From: Polynucleobacter ibericus
Lineage (GTDB): Bacteria; Pseudomonadota; Gammaproteobacteria; Burkholderiales; Burkholderiaceae
Assembly: GCF_018687955.1 (NCBI RefSeq)
Contig: NZ_CP061309.1
Coordinates: forward strand, 1-64,000
Direction of reading: 5' to 3'
Length of the DNA: 64,000 nucleotides
The position numbers and the translations under genes are program-made. The notes beneath the pieces were generated by a model. That model was not told where the DNA came from. It did no database searches and was given only the letters and a program-made list of their open reading frames with translations. Within the stretch, counting starts at the first letter, position 1. Every line of letters starts with the position of its first letter. Of this stretch, positions 56,003 through 64,000 are shown in pieces.

Positions 56003-57193
56003 ATGGCAAAAGAAAAGTTCGAGCGGACAAAACCGCACGTAAACGTAGGCACTATCGGTCACGTTGACCACGGTAAAACGACATTGACAGCAGCAATTGC
56101 AACCGTGCTTTCTAAAGCATTCGGTGGCGAAGCTAAAGCATACGATCAGATCGATGCTGCTCCTGAAGAAAAAGCACGTGGTATTACGATTAATACTGCG
56201 CACGTTGAGTACGAGACTGCAAACCGTCACTACGCACACGTTGATTGCCCAGGACATGCTGACTACGTTAAGAACATGATTACTGGTGCTGCTCAGATGG
56301 ACGGCGCAATTTTAGTTTGCTCTGCTGCTGACGGCCCAATGCCACAAACACGTGAGCACATCCTCTTGGCACGCCAAGTTGGTGTTCCTTACATCGTCGT
56401 GTTCTTGAACAAGTGCGACATGGTTGATGACGCTGAATTGTTAGAACTCGTTGAAATGGAAGTTCGTGAGCTTTTATCTAAGTACAACTTCCCTGGCGAT
56501 GACACACCAATCATTCAAGGTTCTGCTAAGTTAGCCCTTGAAGGCGACGAAGGCCCATTGGGTAAAGAAGCCATCATGAAATTGGCTGAAGCACTCGACA
56601 CATACATCCCAACTCCAGAGCGTGCTGTTGACGGCGCGTTCTTGATGCCAGTAGAAGACGTGTTCTCTATCTCCGGTCGCGGTACTGTTGTTACAGGCCG
56701 TATCGAGCGCGGTATCGTTAAGGTTGGTGAAGAGATCGAAATCATCGGTATCAAGCCAACCCTCAAGACCACTTGTACTGGTGTTGAAATGTTCCGCAAA
56801 TTGCTCGACCAAGGTCAAGCAGGCGATAACGTTGGTATCTTGTTACGCGGTACAAAACGTGAAGAAGTTGAGCGCGGCCAAGTATTGGCTAAGCCAGGTT
56901 CAATCACCCCACATACTCACTTTACAGCCGAGGTTTACATCTTGGGTAAAGATGAAGGTGGCCGTCATACTCCATTCTTTAACAACTATCGTCCACAGTT
57001 TTACTTCCGTACTACGGACGTAACTGGTTCAATCGAGTTGCCAAAAGACAAAGAAATGGTAATGCCTGGTGATAACGTCACGATTACCGTAAAACTCATC
57101 GCTCCTATCGCGATGGAAGAAGGTTTACGTTTTGCGATCCGTGAAGGTGGCCGTACTGTTGGCGCCGGCGTGGTTGCAAAGATTTTGGCTTAA
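56003..57193 (+). CDS. tuf: Elongation factor Tu, copy 2
   Basis: This second EF-Tu gene encodes a protein identical to that at 39196, with only a synonymous change seen at codon 5. It closes the str operon in the classic rpsL-rpsG-fusA-tuf order. The ribosome-binding region (AAGGCAGAC) differs a little from copy 1 (AAGGCAGAT), so expression of the two copies can be tuned separately. Duplicate tuf genes are normal in proteobacteria and raise EF-Tu supply. Confidence 0.98.
   Translation: MAKEKFERTKPHVNVGTIGHVDHGKTTLTAAIATVLSKAFGGEAKAYDQIDAAPEEKARGITINTAHVEYETANRHYAHVDCPGHADYVKNMITGAAQMDGAILVCSAADGPMPQTREHILLARQVGVPYIVVFLNKCDMVDDAELLELVEMEVRELLSKYNFPGDDTPIIQGSAKLALEGDEGPLGKEAIMKLAEALDTYIPTPERAVDGAFLMPVEDVFSISGRGTVVTGRIERGIVKVGEEIEIIGIKPTLKTTCTGVEMFRKLLDQGQAGDNVGILLRGTKREEVERGQVLAKPGSITPHTHFTAEVYILGKDEGGRHTPFFNNYRPQFYFRTTDVTGSIELPKDKEMVMPGDNVTITVKLIAPIAMEEGLRFAIREGGRTVGAGVVAKILA
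56003..57193 (+). repeat. tuf direct repeat, copy B
   Basis: Direct repeat of 39196-40386, about 1191 bp and nearly identical. Recombination between the copies would delete or duplicate 16.8 kb that includes rpoBC, so they are mainly maintained by gene conversion. Confidence 0.95.
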
Positions 57194-57230
57194 GTTTTTA
57201 CTAGTAATAAATATTTAGCGGTTTGCTAAC

Positions 57231-57259
57231 CGGTGACATCAGTGCTGTTGATGTCACCG
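57231..57259 (+). promoter_or_regulatory. Hairpin between tuf and rpsJ
   Basis: CGGTGACATCA (57231-57241), a 7-nt loop, and TGATGTCACCG (57249-57259) form a perfect 11-bp stem, 51 bp before rpsJ. The following bases are TGCTCTTTAG, with no real T-run, so it is not a clear terminator. It may protect or process the mRNA or act in an rpsJ leader. Confidence 0.55.
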
Positions 57260-57310
57260 TGCTCTTTAGATGTATAACGTGGCAGCACCACAACGCTCTT
57301 TGGAATTAAT

Positions 57311-57622
57311 ATGCAAAACCAAAAAATTCGTATTCGCCTTAAAGCATTTGATTACCGTTTAATCGACCAGTCTGCAGCTGAAATCGTTGATACAGCTAAG
57401 CGTACTGGTGCAGTTGTTAAGGGTCCAGTACCTTTGCCAACTCGTATTGAGCGCTTTGATATCTTGCGTTCACCACACGTGAACAAGACATCTCGTGATC
57501 AGTTAGAGATCCGTACCCACCTCCGTTTGATGGATATCGTTGATCCTACAGAGAAAACTGTAGATGCTTTGATGAAATTAGACCTCCCAGCAGGTGTGGA
57601 CGTCGAAATTAAGTTGCAGTAA
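57311..57622 (+). CDS. rpsJ: 30S ribosomal protein S10
   Basis: S10 is a 30S head protein that also acts as NusE in rRNA antitermination. The 103-residue protein starts [22 protein letters not shown] and has [19 protein letters not shown]. It lies 118 bp after tuf and is separated from rplC by a further promoter-like spacer, so it may belong to the str transcript and not only to the S10 operon. Confidence 0.98.
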   Translation: MQNQKIRIRLKAFDYRLIDQSAAEIVDTAKRTGAVVKGPVPLPTRIERFDILRSPHVNKTSRDQLEIRTHLRLMDIVDPTEKTVDALMKLDLPAGVDVEIKLQ

Positions 57623-57645
57623 TTTGTTGTTTCCGGTCTTTTTGC

Positions 57646-57674
57646 TTGTCAAGATCGGTATTTCGGGATAGAAT
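57646..57674 (+). promoter_or_regulatory. Promoter of the rplC-rpsQ operon
   Basis: TTGTCA (57646-57651) and TAGAAT (57669-57674) with 17-bp spacing lie between rpsJ and rplC. This splits the S10 cluster so that rplC onward has its own promoter. Confidence 0.8.
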
Positions 57675-57676
57675 CT

Positions 57677-57708
57677 AAGGCTTCGCTCAATTATTTGAGC
57701 GAAAATCT
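57677..57708 (+). promoter_or_regulatory. Leader hairpin at the rplC transcript start
   Basis: TTCGCTCAA (57682-57690), loop TTAT, TTGAGCGAA (57695-57703) form a 9-bp stem, extended by CTAAG/CTTAG outside. It sits at the expected 5' end of the transcript. An L4-type autoregulatory leader is known upstream of the S10 operon in E. coli, and this could play the same role. Confidence 0.55.
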
Positions 57709-57819
57709 TAGTTTTATCAGCATCAAAAACGTTGTAAGTTATTGATTTAGAAGTACTTTTACTTGTAAATCACTTAAATTAATTTTGCCGACCAATCGAA
57801 GTCGGCGTGGAGCATGAAT

Positions 57820-58476
57820 ATGAGCTTAGGCTTAATCGGCCGCAAGGTCGGCATGACCCGTCTATTTACGGACGAAGGGGATTCAATCCCTGTAACCGTA
57901 ATTGACGTGAGCGACAACAGAATCGCTCAAATCAAGACCCAGGCAACTGATGGCTATGATGCTATCCAGTTGGCACATGGCACACGTAGAGCTACTCGCG
58001 TTACTAAAGCAATGGCTGGTCACTTCGCCAAAGCTGGTGTGATGGCTGGTAACGGTCTCAACGAATTCCAATTAGACGCAGCAAAAATCGCAGAAATGAC
58101 ACCAGGACAAGTAATTCCTGCTGACACTGCATTTACTGCTGGTCAAAAAGTGGACGTACAAGGCGTGTCTATCGGTAAGGGCTACGCAGGTACCATCAAG
58201 CGTTATCACTTCGCTTCTGGTCGCGCATCCCACGGTAACTCACGTTCACATAACGTACCAGGCTCAATCGGTATGGCGCAAGATCCAGGTCGTGTTTTCC
58301 CTGGTAAGCGTATGACCGGTCACTTGGGTGACGTTACACGTACAGTTCAAAATTTAGTCATCGCACGCATTGATGCAGAACGTAATCTCATCATGGTTAA
58401 AGGCGCTATTCCAGGTGCCCCAGGCGGTAAAGTTATTGTTACTCCAGCGGTTAAAACACCGTTGAAGAAGAAATAA
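57820..58476 (+). CDS. rplC: 50S ribosomal protein L3
   Basis: L3 is an early-assembling protein reaching toward the peptidyl-transferase centre. The 218-residue protein starts [21 protein letters not shown] chose ATG at 57820, because GGAG (57809-57812) is 7 bases upstream. The ATG at 57814 is one base from that motif. The central loop [18 protein letters not shown] is intact. Followed by rplD with 11 bp between. Confidence 0.97.
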   Translation: MSLGLIGRKVGMTRLFTDEGDSIPVTVIDVSDNRIAQIKTQATDGYDAIQLAHGTRRATRVTKAMAGHFAKAGVMAGNGLNEFQLDAAKIAEMTPGQVIPADTAFTAGQKVDVQGVSIGKGYAGTIKRYHFASGRASHGNSRSHNVPGSIGMAQDPGRVFPGKRMTGHLGDVTRTVQNLVIARIDAERNLIMVKGAIPGAPGGKVIVTPAVKTPLKKK

Positions 58477-58487
58477 GGAGAGCGAAT

Positions 58488-59108
58488 ATGGAACTTAAGC
58501 TTCTCCAAGACAACGGTACTTTAGGTGCAGGCGTTCAAGCTTCACCAGAAGTATTCGAACGTGAATATAACGAAGCATTGGTACACCAAGTTGTAGTGGC
58601 CTACCAAGCAAATGCACGTAGCGGTAACCGTGCACAAAAAGACCGTGAGCAAGTTAAGCACACAACCAAGAAGCCTTGGCGTCAAAAAGGTACTGGTCGT
58701 GCACGTGCTGGTATGAGCTCTTCCCCGCTGTGGCGTGGAGGTGGTCGTATATTCCCGAATTCTCCAGAAGAGAATTTCAGCCAAAAAGTAAACAAGAAAA
58801 TGTACCGCGCTGGTATGAGATCTATTTTGTCTCAGTTAGCACGCGAAGGTCGTTTGAATGTAGTTGATCAATTTTCTCTTGACGCTCCAAAGACTAAAGT
58901 TTTAGCTGACAAAGTTAAAGCAATGGGATTGGATTCAGTCTTGATTATTGTTGATCAGGTTAGCGAGAATTTGTACTTGGCATCACGTAACTTACATAAA
59001 GTTGCTGTATGTGAGCCACAGCACGCTGATCCATTAGCTTTGGTTCAATACAAAAAAGTATTGGTAAGCAAAGCTGCGATCGCAAAAATTGAGGAGTTGC
59101 TGAAATGA
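58488..59108 (+). CDS. rplD: 50S ribosomal protein L4
   Basis: L4 lines the exit tunnel and in E. coli represses the S10 operon and can bind RNase E. The 206-residue protein contains the conserved loop [15 protein letters not shown], followed by [12 protein letters not shown]. It overlaps rplW by 4 bp (ATGA), so the two are coupled. Confidence 0.97.
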   Translation: MELKLLQDNGTLGAGVQASPEVFEREYNEALVHQVVVAYQANARSGNRAQKDREQVKHTTKKPWRQKGTGRARAGMSSSPLWRGGGRIFPNSPEENFSQKVNKKMYRAGMRSILSQLAREGRLNVVDQFSLDAPKTKVLADKVKAMGLDSVLIIVDQVSENLYLASRNLHKVAVCEPQHADPLALVQYKKVLVSKAAIAKIEELLK

Positions 59109-59419
59109 GCCAAGTCCGTAAAAACGATCACAACCTGATGAGGGTTCTGCTTGGACCGGTTATCTCTGAAAAAGCCACTATGGTTGCAGAGAAAAACGAA
59201 CAAGTAGTGTTCCAAGTAGCTCGCGACGCAAACAAGAGCGATGTAAAACAAGCAGTTGAATTGCTCTTCAAAGTGCAAGTTGACTCAGTTCAAATCGTGA
59301 ATCAAAAAGGTAAGCCTAAGCGCTATGGCCGTTTTGAAGGTCGTCGTGACCACACTAAGAAGGCCTACGTAAGCTTGAAGCCAGGTCAAGAAATTAACTT
59401 TGAAGCGGAGGCGAATTAA
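59105..59419 (+). CDS. rplW: 50S ribosomal protein L23
   Basis: L23 forms the docking site for trigger factor and SRP at the exit tunnel. The 104-residue protein has [21 protein letters not shown] and the C-terminal [14 protein letters not shown]. Length normal. Starts within the rplD stop and ends 2 bp before rplB. Confidence 0.97.
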   Translation: MSQVRKNDHNLMRVLLGPVISEKATMVAEKNEQVVFQVARDANKSDVKQAVELLFKVQVDSVQIVNQKGKPKRYGRFEGRRDHTKKAYVSLKPGQEINFEAEAN

Positions 59420-59421
59420 TC

Positions 59422-60252
59422 ATGCCTTTGATGAAGACAAAACCGACCTCACCAGGTCGTCGTTCAATGGTCAAGGTGGTAAATCCTGACCTGCATAAAG
59501 GTAAACCTTTTGCAGCGTTAGTAGAGCCACAGTTCCAAAAAGCGGGTCGTAACAATAATGGTCACATCACTACCCGTCATAAGGGTGGTGGTCATAAGCA
59601 TCACTATCGTGTTGTTGATTTCAAACGCAATGACAAAGATGGTATTCCAGCAAAAGTTGAACGCTTGGAATACGATCCAAACCGCAGTGCAAATATTGCA
59701 TTGATCGTGTTTGCTGATGGTGAGCGTCGCTATATTCTTGCTGCAAAAGGCATGACTGTTGGTCAGGCGTTAATGACTGGTGCAGAAGCTCCAATCAAGT
59801 CTGGTAACAATTTGCCAATTCGCAATATTCCAGTTGGTAGCACCATTCACTGTGTTGAAATCATGCCAGGTAAAGGTGCCCAAGTTGCACGTTCCGCTGG
59901 TGGTTCAGCAGTATTGCTTGCTCGAGAAGGCGTATACGCTCAGGTGCGTTTGCGCTCAGGTGAAGTTCGCCGTGTTCTGATTGACTGCCGCGCCACTATT
60001 GGTGAAGTAGGTAACGAAGAGCACAGCTTGCGCGTTATCGGTAAAGCTGGTGCAAATCGCTGGCGTGGTATTCGCCCAACCGTTCGCGGTGTGGCAATGA
60101 ACCCAGTAGATCACCCACACGGTGGTGGTGAAGGTAGAACTGGCGAAGGCCGTGTACCTGTATCTCCATGGGGCACTCCAACCAAAGGTTATCGCACACG
60201 TCGCAATAAGCGTACAACTTCGATGATCGTTCAACGTCGTCAAAAACGTTAA
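59422..60252 (+). CDS. rplB: 50S ribosomal protein L2
   Basis: L2 is needed for 50S assembly and peptidyl transfer. The 276-residue protein has [18 protein letters not shown] and the conserved histidine region [24 protein letters not shown]. The length and motifs are standard. Confidence 0.98.
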   Translation: MPLMKTKPTSPGRRSMVKVVNPDLHKGKPFAALVEPQFQKAGRNNNGHITTRHKGGGHKHHYRVVDFKRNDKDGIPAKVERLEYDPNRSANIALIVFADGERRYILAAKGMTVGQALMTGAEAPIKSGNNLPIRNIPVGSTIHCVEIMPGKGAQVARSAGGSAVLLAREGVYAQVRLRSGEVRRVLIDCRATIGEVGNEEHSLRVIGKAGANRWRGIRPTVRGVAMNPVDHPHGGGEGRTGEGRVPVSPWGTPTKGYRTRRNKRTTSMIVQRRQKR

Positions 60253-60271
60253 GCGATAAGGATAAATAGAT

Positions 60272-60550
60272 ATGACACGTTCAGCTAAAAAAGGCCCATT
60301 CTGCGACGCCAGCTTAGTAAAAAAAGTTGAAGTTGCACAAGCCAACAAAGACAAAAAGCCGATCAAAACTTGGTCACGCCGTTCAACAATCCTCCCAGAC
60401 TTTATTGGTCTGACGATTGCTGTACATAACGGTCGTCAACACGTTCCGGTATATGTATCAGAAAACATGGTGGGTCATAAGTTAGGCGAATTTGCCTTGA
60501 CCCGTACTTTCAAAGGTCACGCTGCTGACAAGAAAGTAACGAAGAAGTAA
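60272..60550 (+). CDS. rpsS: 30S ribosomal protein S19
   Basis: S19 with S13 contacts tRNA in the 30S head. The 92-residue protein starts [20 protein letters not shown] and contains [23 protein letters not shown]. Normal length. Confidence 0.98.
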   Translation: MTRSAKKGPFCDASLVKKVEVAQANKDKKPIKTWSRRSTILPDFIGLTIAVHNGRQHVPVYVSENMVGHKLGEFALTRTFKGHAADKKVTKK

Positions 60551-60560
60551 GGGGATGATG

Positions 60561-60890
60561 ATGGAAGTTAAAGCTATTCACAAGGGTGCCCGCATTTCTG
60601 CGCAAAAGACACGTTTGGTCGCTGACCAAATTCGTGGTTTGCCGATTGCTCGCGCATTAAACATTTTGAACTTCAGCCCCAAGAAAGCTGCCTTCATTGT
60701 GAAAAAAGTTGTTGAGTCCGCAGTGGCCAACGCTGAACACAATAAAGGTGCCGACATTGACGAGCTCAAGGTTTCAGCAATTATTGTTGATAAAGGCACT
60801 TCATTGAAGCGCTTTACCGCACGCGCTAAGGGTCGTGGCAATCAAATTGAAAAACAAACTTGTCACATTAGCGTGACCTTGAGTAACTAA
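60561..60890 (+). CDS. rplV: 50S ribosomal protein L22
   Basis: L22 reaches into the exit tunnel and interacts with macrolides. The 109-residue form starts [28 protein letters not shown]. Three ATG codons stand in tandem (60555, 60558, 60561). The third is 6 bases from AAGGGG (60549-60554) and matches the family start, so I chose it. The C-terminal [19 protein letters not shown] loop is intact. Confidence 0.95.
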   Translation: MEVKAIHKGARISAQKTRLVADQIRGLPIARALNILNFSPKKAAFIVKKVVESAVANAEHNKGADIDELKVSAIIVDKGTSLKRFTARAKGRGNQIEKQTCHISVTLSN

Positions 60891-60898
60891 GGAAATAT

Positions 60899-61726
60899 AT
60901 GGGCCAAAAGATAAACCCAACCGGATTCCGCCTCTCGGTAACGAAGAATTGGACATCACGTTGGTATGCAAACAATACTGACTTCGCCAAGATGTTGAAA
61001 GAGGACGTTGACGTCCGCATCTATCTGAAGAAGAAGTTGAAGAATGCATCCGTTAGTAAAGTAGTGATTGAGCGTCCCGCAAAGAATGCACGTATCACTA
61101 TTTATAGCTCACGTCCAGGCGTTGTGATCGGCAAAAAAGGTGAAGACATTGAAGTACTCCGCCGCGAATTACAAAAGCGCATGGGTGTTCCAGTTCATGT
61201 GAATATCGAAGAAATTCGTAAGCCTGAAGTCGATGCACAATTGATCGCTGACTCTATTACTCAACAGTTAGAAAAGCGTATTATGTTCCGTCGTGCCATG
61301 AAGCGTGCAATGCAAAACGCAATGCGCTTAGGCGCACAAGGCATCAAGATCATGTCATCCGGTCGTTTGAACGGTGCTGAAATTGCACGTCGTGAATGGT
61401 ATCGCGAAGGACGTGTTCCGCTTCATACATTGAAGGCTGATATTGATTACGCAACTTCAGAAGCAGAAACAACATACGGCATCATTGGCGTAAAAGTTTG
61501 GGTATACAAAGGCGACACATTGGGTCGCGGTGCAGAAGCTCAAGTTGCTGCACAAGCTGCCGAACCAACTGCCGAAGAAAAGAAAACTCGTCGTGCACCA
61601 AGCAAGACAGCTGCTCGTAAACCAGCTGCTGGCACAGACAAGCCATTAGTTGCTGCTAAACCAGCAGTAAAGCGTGTGCGTAAGGTTGAAACACCAGCCG
61701 CAGATACGCAGAAGTCAGGAGAGTAA
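60899..61726 (+). CDS. rpsC: 30S ribosomal protein S3 with extended C-terminus
   Basis: S3 lies at the mRNA entry channel. Residues 1 to about 212 match S3 ([18 protein letters not shown], the KH domain with [15 protein letters not shown]). The last 60 residues are a Lys-, Ala- and Pro-rich extension (for example [13 protein letters not shown]). E. coli S3 has 233 residues, while this has 275. Such tails occur in other betaproteobacteria and may be disordered. Ends 2 bp before rplP. Confidence 0.97.
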   Translation: MGQKINPTGFRLSVTKNWTSRWYANNTDFAKMLKEDVDVRIYLKKKLKNASVSKVVIERPAKNARITIYSSRPGVVIGKKGEDIEVLRRELQKRMGVPVHVNIEEIRKPEVDAQLIADSITQQLEKRIMFRRAMKRAMQNAMRLGAQGIKIMSSGRLNGAEIARREWYREGRVPLHTLKADIDYATSEAETTYGIIGVKVWVYKGDTLGRGAEAQVAAQAAEPTAEEKKTRRAPSKTAARKPAAGTDKPLVAAKPAVKRVRKVETPAADTQKSGE

Positions 61727-61728
61727 GC

Positions 61729-62142
61729 ATGCTACAACCAAAGCGTCGCAAGTATCGTAAGGAACAAAAAGGCCGTAACACTGGCGTGGCAACACGCGGT
61801 AGTTCAGTAGCCTTTGGTGACTTTGGATTGAAGGCCGTTGGCCGTGGTCGTTTGACTGCTCGTCAAATTGAGTCAGCACGTCGTGCAATGACTCGTCACA
61901 TTAAACGTGGCGGCCGTATTTGGATTCGCATTTTCCCAGATAAGCCAATTTCACAAAAACCTGCTGAAGTACGTATGGGTAACGGTAAAGGTAATCCAGA
62001 GTACTACGTAGCTGAAATTCAACCAGGCAAAGTGCTCTACGAGATGGACGGTGTTGATGAGCAATTGGCGCGCGAAGCTTTCAAGCTTGCAGCTGCTAAG
62101 TTGCCTTTACAGACTACTTTCGTGATTCGCCACTTAGGTTGA
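61729..62142 (+). CDS. rplP: 50S ribosomal protein L16
   Basis: L16 contacts the A-site tRNA and 23S rRNA and assembles late. The 137-residue protein starts [17 protein letters not shown] and contains [26 protein letters not shown]. Normal length. The downstream rpmC frame opens within its last codons, but the proper start is 15 bp after. Confidence 0.98.
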   Translation: MLQPKRRKYRKEQKGRNTGVATRGSSVAFGDFGLKAVGRGRLTARQIESARRAMTRHIKRGGRIWIRIFPDKPISQKPAEVRMGNGKGNPEYYVAEIQPGKVLYEMDGVDEQLAREAFKLAAAKLPLQTTFVIRHLG

Positions 62143-62156
62143 TCGGGATAGAGATT

Positions 62157-62351
62157 ATGAAAAATACAGAATTAGCTTCAAAAGATCTGAATGCATTGAA
62201 TGCAGAGTTAACCGAGTTGCTTAAGACCGGTTTCAAGCTACGCATGCAAAAAGGCACTCAGCAACTCACAAATACCAGCCAATTGGGTAAAAATAAGCGC
62301 GACATCGCTCGTGTGAAGACTTTTATCGCCCAAAAGACTGCACAGAAATAA
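62157..62351 (+). CDS. rpmC: 50S ribosomal protein L29
   Basis: L29 is a small helical protein near the exit tunnel. The 64-residue protein starts [20 protein letters not shown] at the ATG at 62157. The frame is open back to 62139 with a TTG, but this would overlap rplP and adds IGIEI residues absent in the family. The motif [16 protein letters not shown] is present. Confidence 0.95.
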   Translation: MKNTELASKDLNALNAELTELLKTGFKLRMQKGTQQLTNTSQLGKNKRDIARVKTFIAQKTAQK

Positions 62352-62363
62352 GGAAAAAGGGAT

Positions 62364-62633
62364 ATGACAGAATTATCTAAACCCTTGCGCCGCACCCTTG
62401 TGGGCCGCGTTGTTAGCGACAAAATGCAAAAAACTGTGACGGTGTTGGTTGAGCGTCAAGTTAAGCATCCAGTGATTGGTAAGTACGTTGGCCAGTCCAA
62501 AAAGTACCACGCACATGACGAAGCTGGCACATACAAGATGGGTGATACCGTTGAAATTGCTGAATCTAAGCCAATTTCACGCACTAAATCTTGGGTTGTG
62601 ACCCGTTTGGTTGAGGCTTCAAAGGGTATTTAA
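62364..62633 (+). CDS. rpsQ: 30S ribosomal protein S17
   Basis: S17 is a primary 16S-binding protein. The 89-residue protein has [32 protein letters not shown] and the C-terminal [13 protein letters not shown]. It closes the first ribosomal-protein run. A 183-bp structured spacer separates it from rplN. Confidence 0.97.
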   Translation: MTELSKPLRRTLVGRVVSDKMQKTVTVLVERQVKHPVIGKYVGQSKKYHAHDEAGTYKMGDTVEIAESKPISRTKSWVVTRLVEASKGI

Positions 62634-62642
62634 AGAAATATT

Positions 62643-62764
62643 AGGGATTTTGGCGAAGTTTCTTCCCAAATCCCTGTTTTACGTAGTAGAATAGAAGGCT
62701 TCTCTGGTTTTATTGGAGAAGCAGTGTTTTTCATTAATTCCGGGTTTTAGCTTTCGTTAAAACC
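62643..62764 (+). promoter_or_regulatory. rpsQ-rplN spacer with three hairpins
   Basis: Three successive stems lie in the 183-bp spacer. The first is AGGGATTT...AAATCCCT (62643-62650 with 62668-62675) followed by GTTTT, a likely weak terminator. The second is GCTTCTC/GAGAAGC (62698-62704 with 62716-62722) followed by GTGTTTTT. The third is GGGTTTTA/TAAAACCC (62741-62748 with 62757-62764). A lone TAGAAT (62687-62692) stands between the first and second stems. The spacer probably ends one transcript and begins the spc unit. Confidence 0.65.
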
Positions 62765-62816
62765 CATAGACGGAACCAAGACTGTTTGCCTTTGGCCAAT
62801 AAGTTGGGGATTAGAA

Positions 62817-63185
62817 ATGATACAAACCGAAAGTAGATTACAGGTTGCCGATAACACAGGCGCCAGTGAAGTGTTGTGCATCAAGGTATTGGGCGGCTCT
62901 AAGCGTCGTTACGCCAGTATCGGTGATGTCATTAAAGTGACTGTAAAGTCCGCTGCTCCACGTGGCCGTGTAAAAAAAGGTGACATTTATAACGCCGTAG
63001 TAGTGAGAACTGCTAAGGGTGTTCGCCGTCCAGATGGTTCATTGATTAAGTTCGATGGCAATGCTGCGGTATTGCTCAACGCTAAGTTAGAGCCAATTGG
63101 CACACGTATCTTTGGACCAGTGACGCGCGAGTTGCGTACTGAGAAGTTCATGAAGATCGTTTCTCTCGCCCCCGAAGTTATTTAA
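62817..63185 (+). CDS. rplN: 50S ribosomal protein L14
   Basis: L14 forms part of the intersubunit bridge. The 122-residue protein starts [28 protein letters not shown] and contains [21 protein letters not shown]. First gene of the spc-type unit. Length normal. Confidence 0.98.
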   Translation: MIQTESRLQVADNTGASEVLCIKVLGGSKRRYASIGDVIKVTVKSAAPRGRVKKGDIYNAVVVRTAKGVRRPDGSLIKFDGNAAVLLNAKLEPIGTRIFGPVTRELRTEKFMKIVSLAPEVI

Positions 63186-63194
63186 GAGGCTGAT

Positions 63195-63503
63195 ATGAAA
63201 AAGATTCGTAAAGGTGATTCCGTAGTTCTGTTGACTGGCCGCGATAAGGGCAAGCAAGGAACTGTTACAGCCGTTCTCGAGAACAAATTAGTGATCGAAG
63301 GCGTAAACATTTATAAAAAGAGCGTTAAGCCAAATCCAGCAGCCGGTGTTACTGGCGGCATGATTGACAAGACGATGCCTGTTCACATTTCTAATGTGGC
63401 TGTGGTTGACGGTAACGGCAAACCATCACGTGTTGGTATCAAACTCGTGGATGGTAAAAAGCAACGTTTCCTCAAAACCACTGGCGCAACTTTAAGCGCA
63501 TAA
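63195..63503 (+). CDS. rplX: 50S ribosomal protein L24
   Basis: L24 is an assembly-initiator protein. The 102-residue protein starts [24 protein letters not shown] (KOW motif) and contains [18 protein letters not shown]. It follows rplN after 9 bp and precedes rplE by 16 bp. Confidence 0.97.
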   Translation: MKKIRKGDSVVLLTGRDKGKQGTVTAVLENKLVIEGVNIYKKSVKPNPAAGVTGGMIDKTMPVHISNVAVVDGNGKPSRVGIKLVDGKKQRFLKTTGATLSA

Positions 63504-63519
63504 GGGGCACGGAGAAATT

Positions 63520-64000
63520 ATGAGCACACGTTTTCAAGAACACTATCAAGCTAAAGTAGTTGCAGATTTGATCGCCAAATTTGGTTACAAGTCTGTAATG
63601 GAAGTTCCACGTATCACTAAGGTTACCCTCAATATGGGCTTGGGCGATGCAGTGAACGACAAGAAAATTATCGAAAATGCAGTAGGCGATTTAACTAAAG
63701 TTGCAGGCCAAAAGCCAGTGGTAACTAAAGCTAAAAAAGCGATTGCAGGATTCAAGATTCGTCAAGGTTACCCAATCGGTGCCATGGTGACATTGCGTGG
63801 CGCACGCATGTACGAATTCTTGGACCGTTTTGTTACTGTTGCATTGCCACGCGTACGCGACTTCCGCGGTATCTCTGGTAAGGCATTTGACGGCCGTGGT
63901 AACTACAACATCGGCGTGAAAGAACAGATTATTTTCCCTGAAATCGAATACGACAAGATTGATGCCCTCCGTGGTCTCAATATCAGTATTACGACGACTG
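63520..64000 (+). CDS. rplE: 50S ribosomal protein L5 (3' end outside window)
   Basis: L5 binds 5S rRNA and the P-site tRNA region. The window ends inside this gene after about 160 codons. The start ATG at 63520 has GGAG nine bases upstream. The visible protein begins [20 protein letters not shown] and includes [19 protein letters not shown] and [20 protein letters not shown], diagnostic of L5. About 20 residues should be missing, judged from the family length of about 179. Confidence 0.95.
   Translation, partial: MSTRFQEHYQAKVVADLIAKFGYKSVMEVPRITKVTLNMGLGDAVNDKKIIENAVGDLTKVAGQKPVVTKAKKAIAGFKIRQGYPIGAMVTLRGARMYEFLDRFVTVALPRVRDFRGISGKAFDGRGNYNIGVKEQIIFPEIEYDKIDALRGLNISITTT

Noticed and set aside
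39196..57193. tuf duplication as a mobile element or transposon
   Set aside because: There is no transposase, terminal inverted repeat or target duplication. Duplicate tuf genes are normal in proteobacteria.
62687..62692. TAGAAT as promoter of rplN
   Set aside because: No acceptable -35 stands 16-18 bp upstream (TTCCCA at best), so I left it as a possible -10 only.

Overview
The window looks like the replication-origin end of a betaproteobacterial chromosome, most likely Polynucleobacter (Burkholderiaceae). The basis is the 16S rRNA sequence as I recognise it, the moderate GC content, the gene order dnaA-dnaN-gyrB followed by mnmG-rsmG-parA-parB-atp, and the Burkholderiales-type DUF3717 and SET-domain genes. 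No database search was run. Almost everything is core genome. I see no insertion sequence, prophage, integron, CRISPR array or other mobile island.

Layout. (1) 1-6074: dnaA, an oriC-like spacer with DnaA boxes and DnaA-trios, dnaN, gyrB, a SET-domain protein and a DUF3717 protein. (2) 6100-11616: a complete branched-chain amino-acid-type ABC transporter (two ATPases, binding protein, two permeases) and a TauE/SafE-type permease. (3) 11672-16012: mnmG-rsmG-parA-parB with two perfect parS sites, one in the likely promoter and one inside mnmG. (4) 16040-24363: the F1Fo ATP synthase operon atpIBEFHAGDC, then hemE. (5) 24400-33148: priA behind a group of DnaA boxes, gcvH, a metallo-beta-lactamase-fold hydrolase, a small zinc-ribbon-like protein, a fatty-acid desaturase, tRNA-Arg, a cytochrome c5-like membrane anchor with no heme domain, rsmI, a diaA/gmhA-type SIS gene, a dolP-like BON lipoprotein, a c-type cytochrome and a GNAT acetyltransferase. 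(6) 33149-38810: one rRNA operon (16S-tRNAIle-tRNAAla-23S-5S) behind a strong promoter and phased A-tracts. (7) 38830-52666: tRNA-Tyr/Gly/Thr, tuf copy 1, tRNA-Trp, secE, nusG, rplKAJL and rpoBC, ended by a strong terminator. (8) 52677-64000: the str operon (rpsL, rpsG, fusA, tuf copy 2) and the S10/spc ribosomal protein cluster, from rpsJ to a partial rplE at the window edge.

How the parts work together. The left third handles replication initiation and segregation: DnaA, oriC, the sliding clamp, gyrase and ParABS. It then passes to energy generation (ATP synthase). The right half makes the translation and transcription machinery. Growth-rate genes (rRNA, EF-Tu twice, RNA polymerase, ribosomal proteins) lie close to the origin, where gene dosage is highest in growing cells.

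The most interesting signals are regulatory or single-residue oddities inside ordinary genes. They include six consecutive DnaA-trios at oriC, a parS site over the likely -35 element of its own parAB operon, and DnaA boxes in front of priA. Others are a Walker A Lys-to-Arg change in the LivF-type ATPase, a DEEN instead of DEEH box in PriA, and a cytochrome c5-like protein reduced to its membrane anchor. There are also overlapping alternative hairpins upstream of the liv operon and between rplL and rpoB. I did not find a convincing new multi-gene system.
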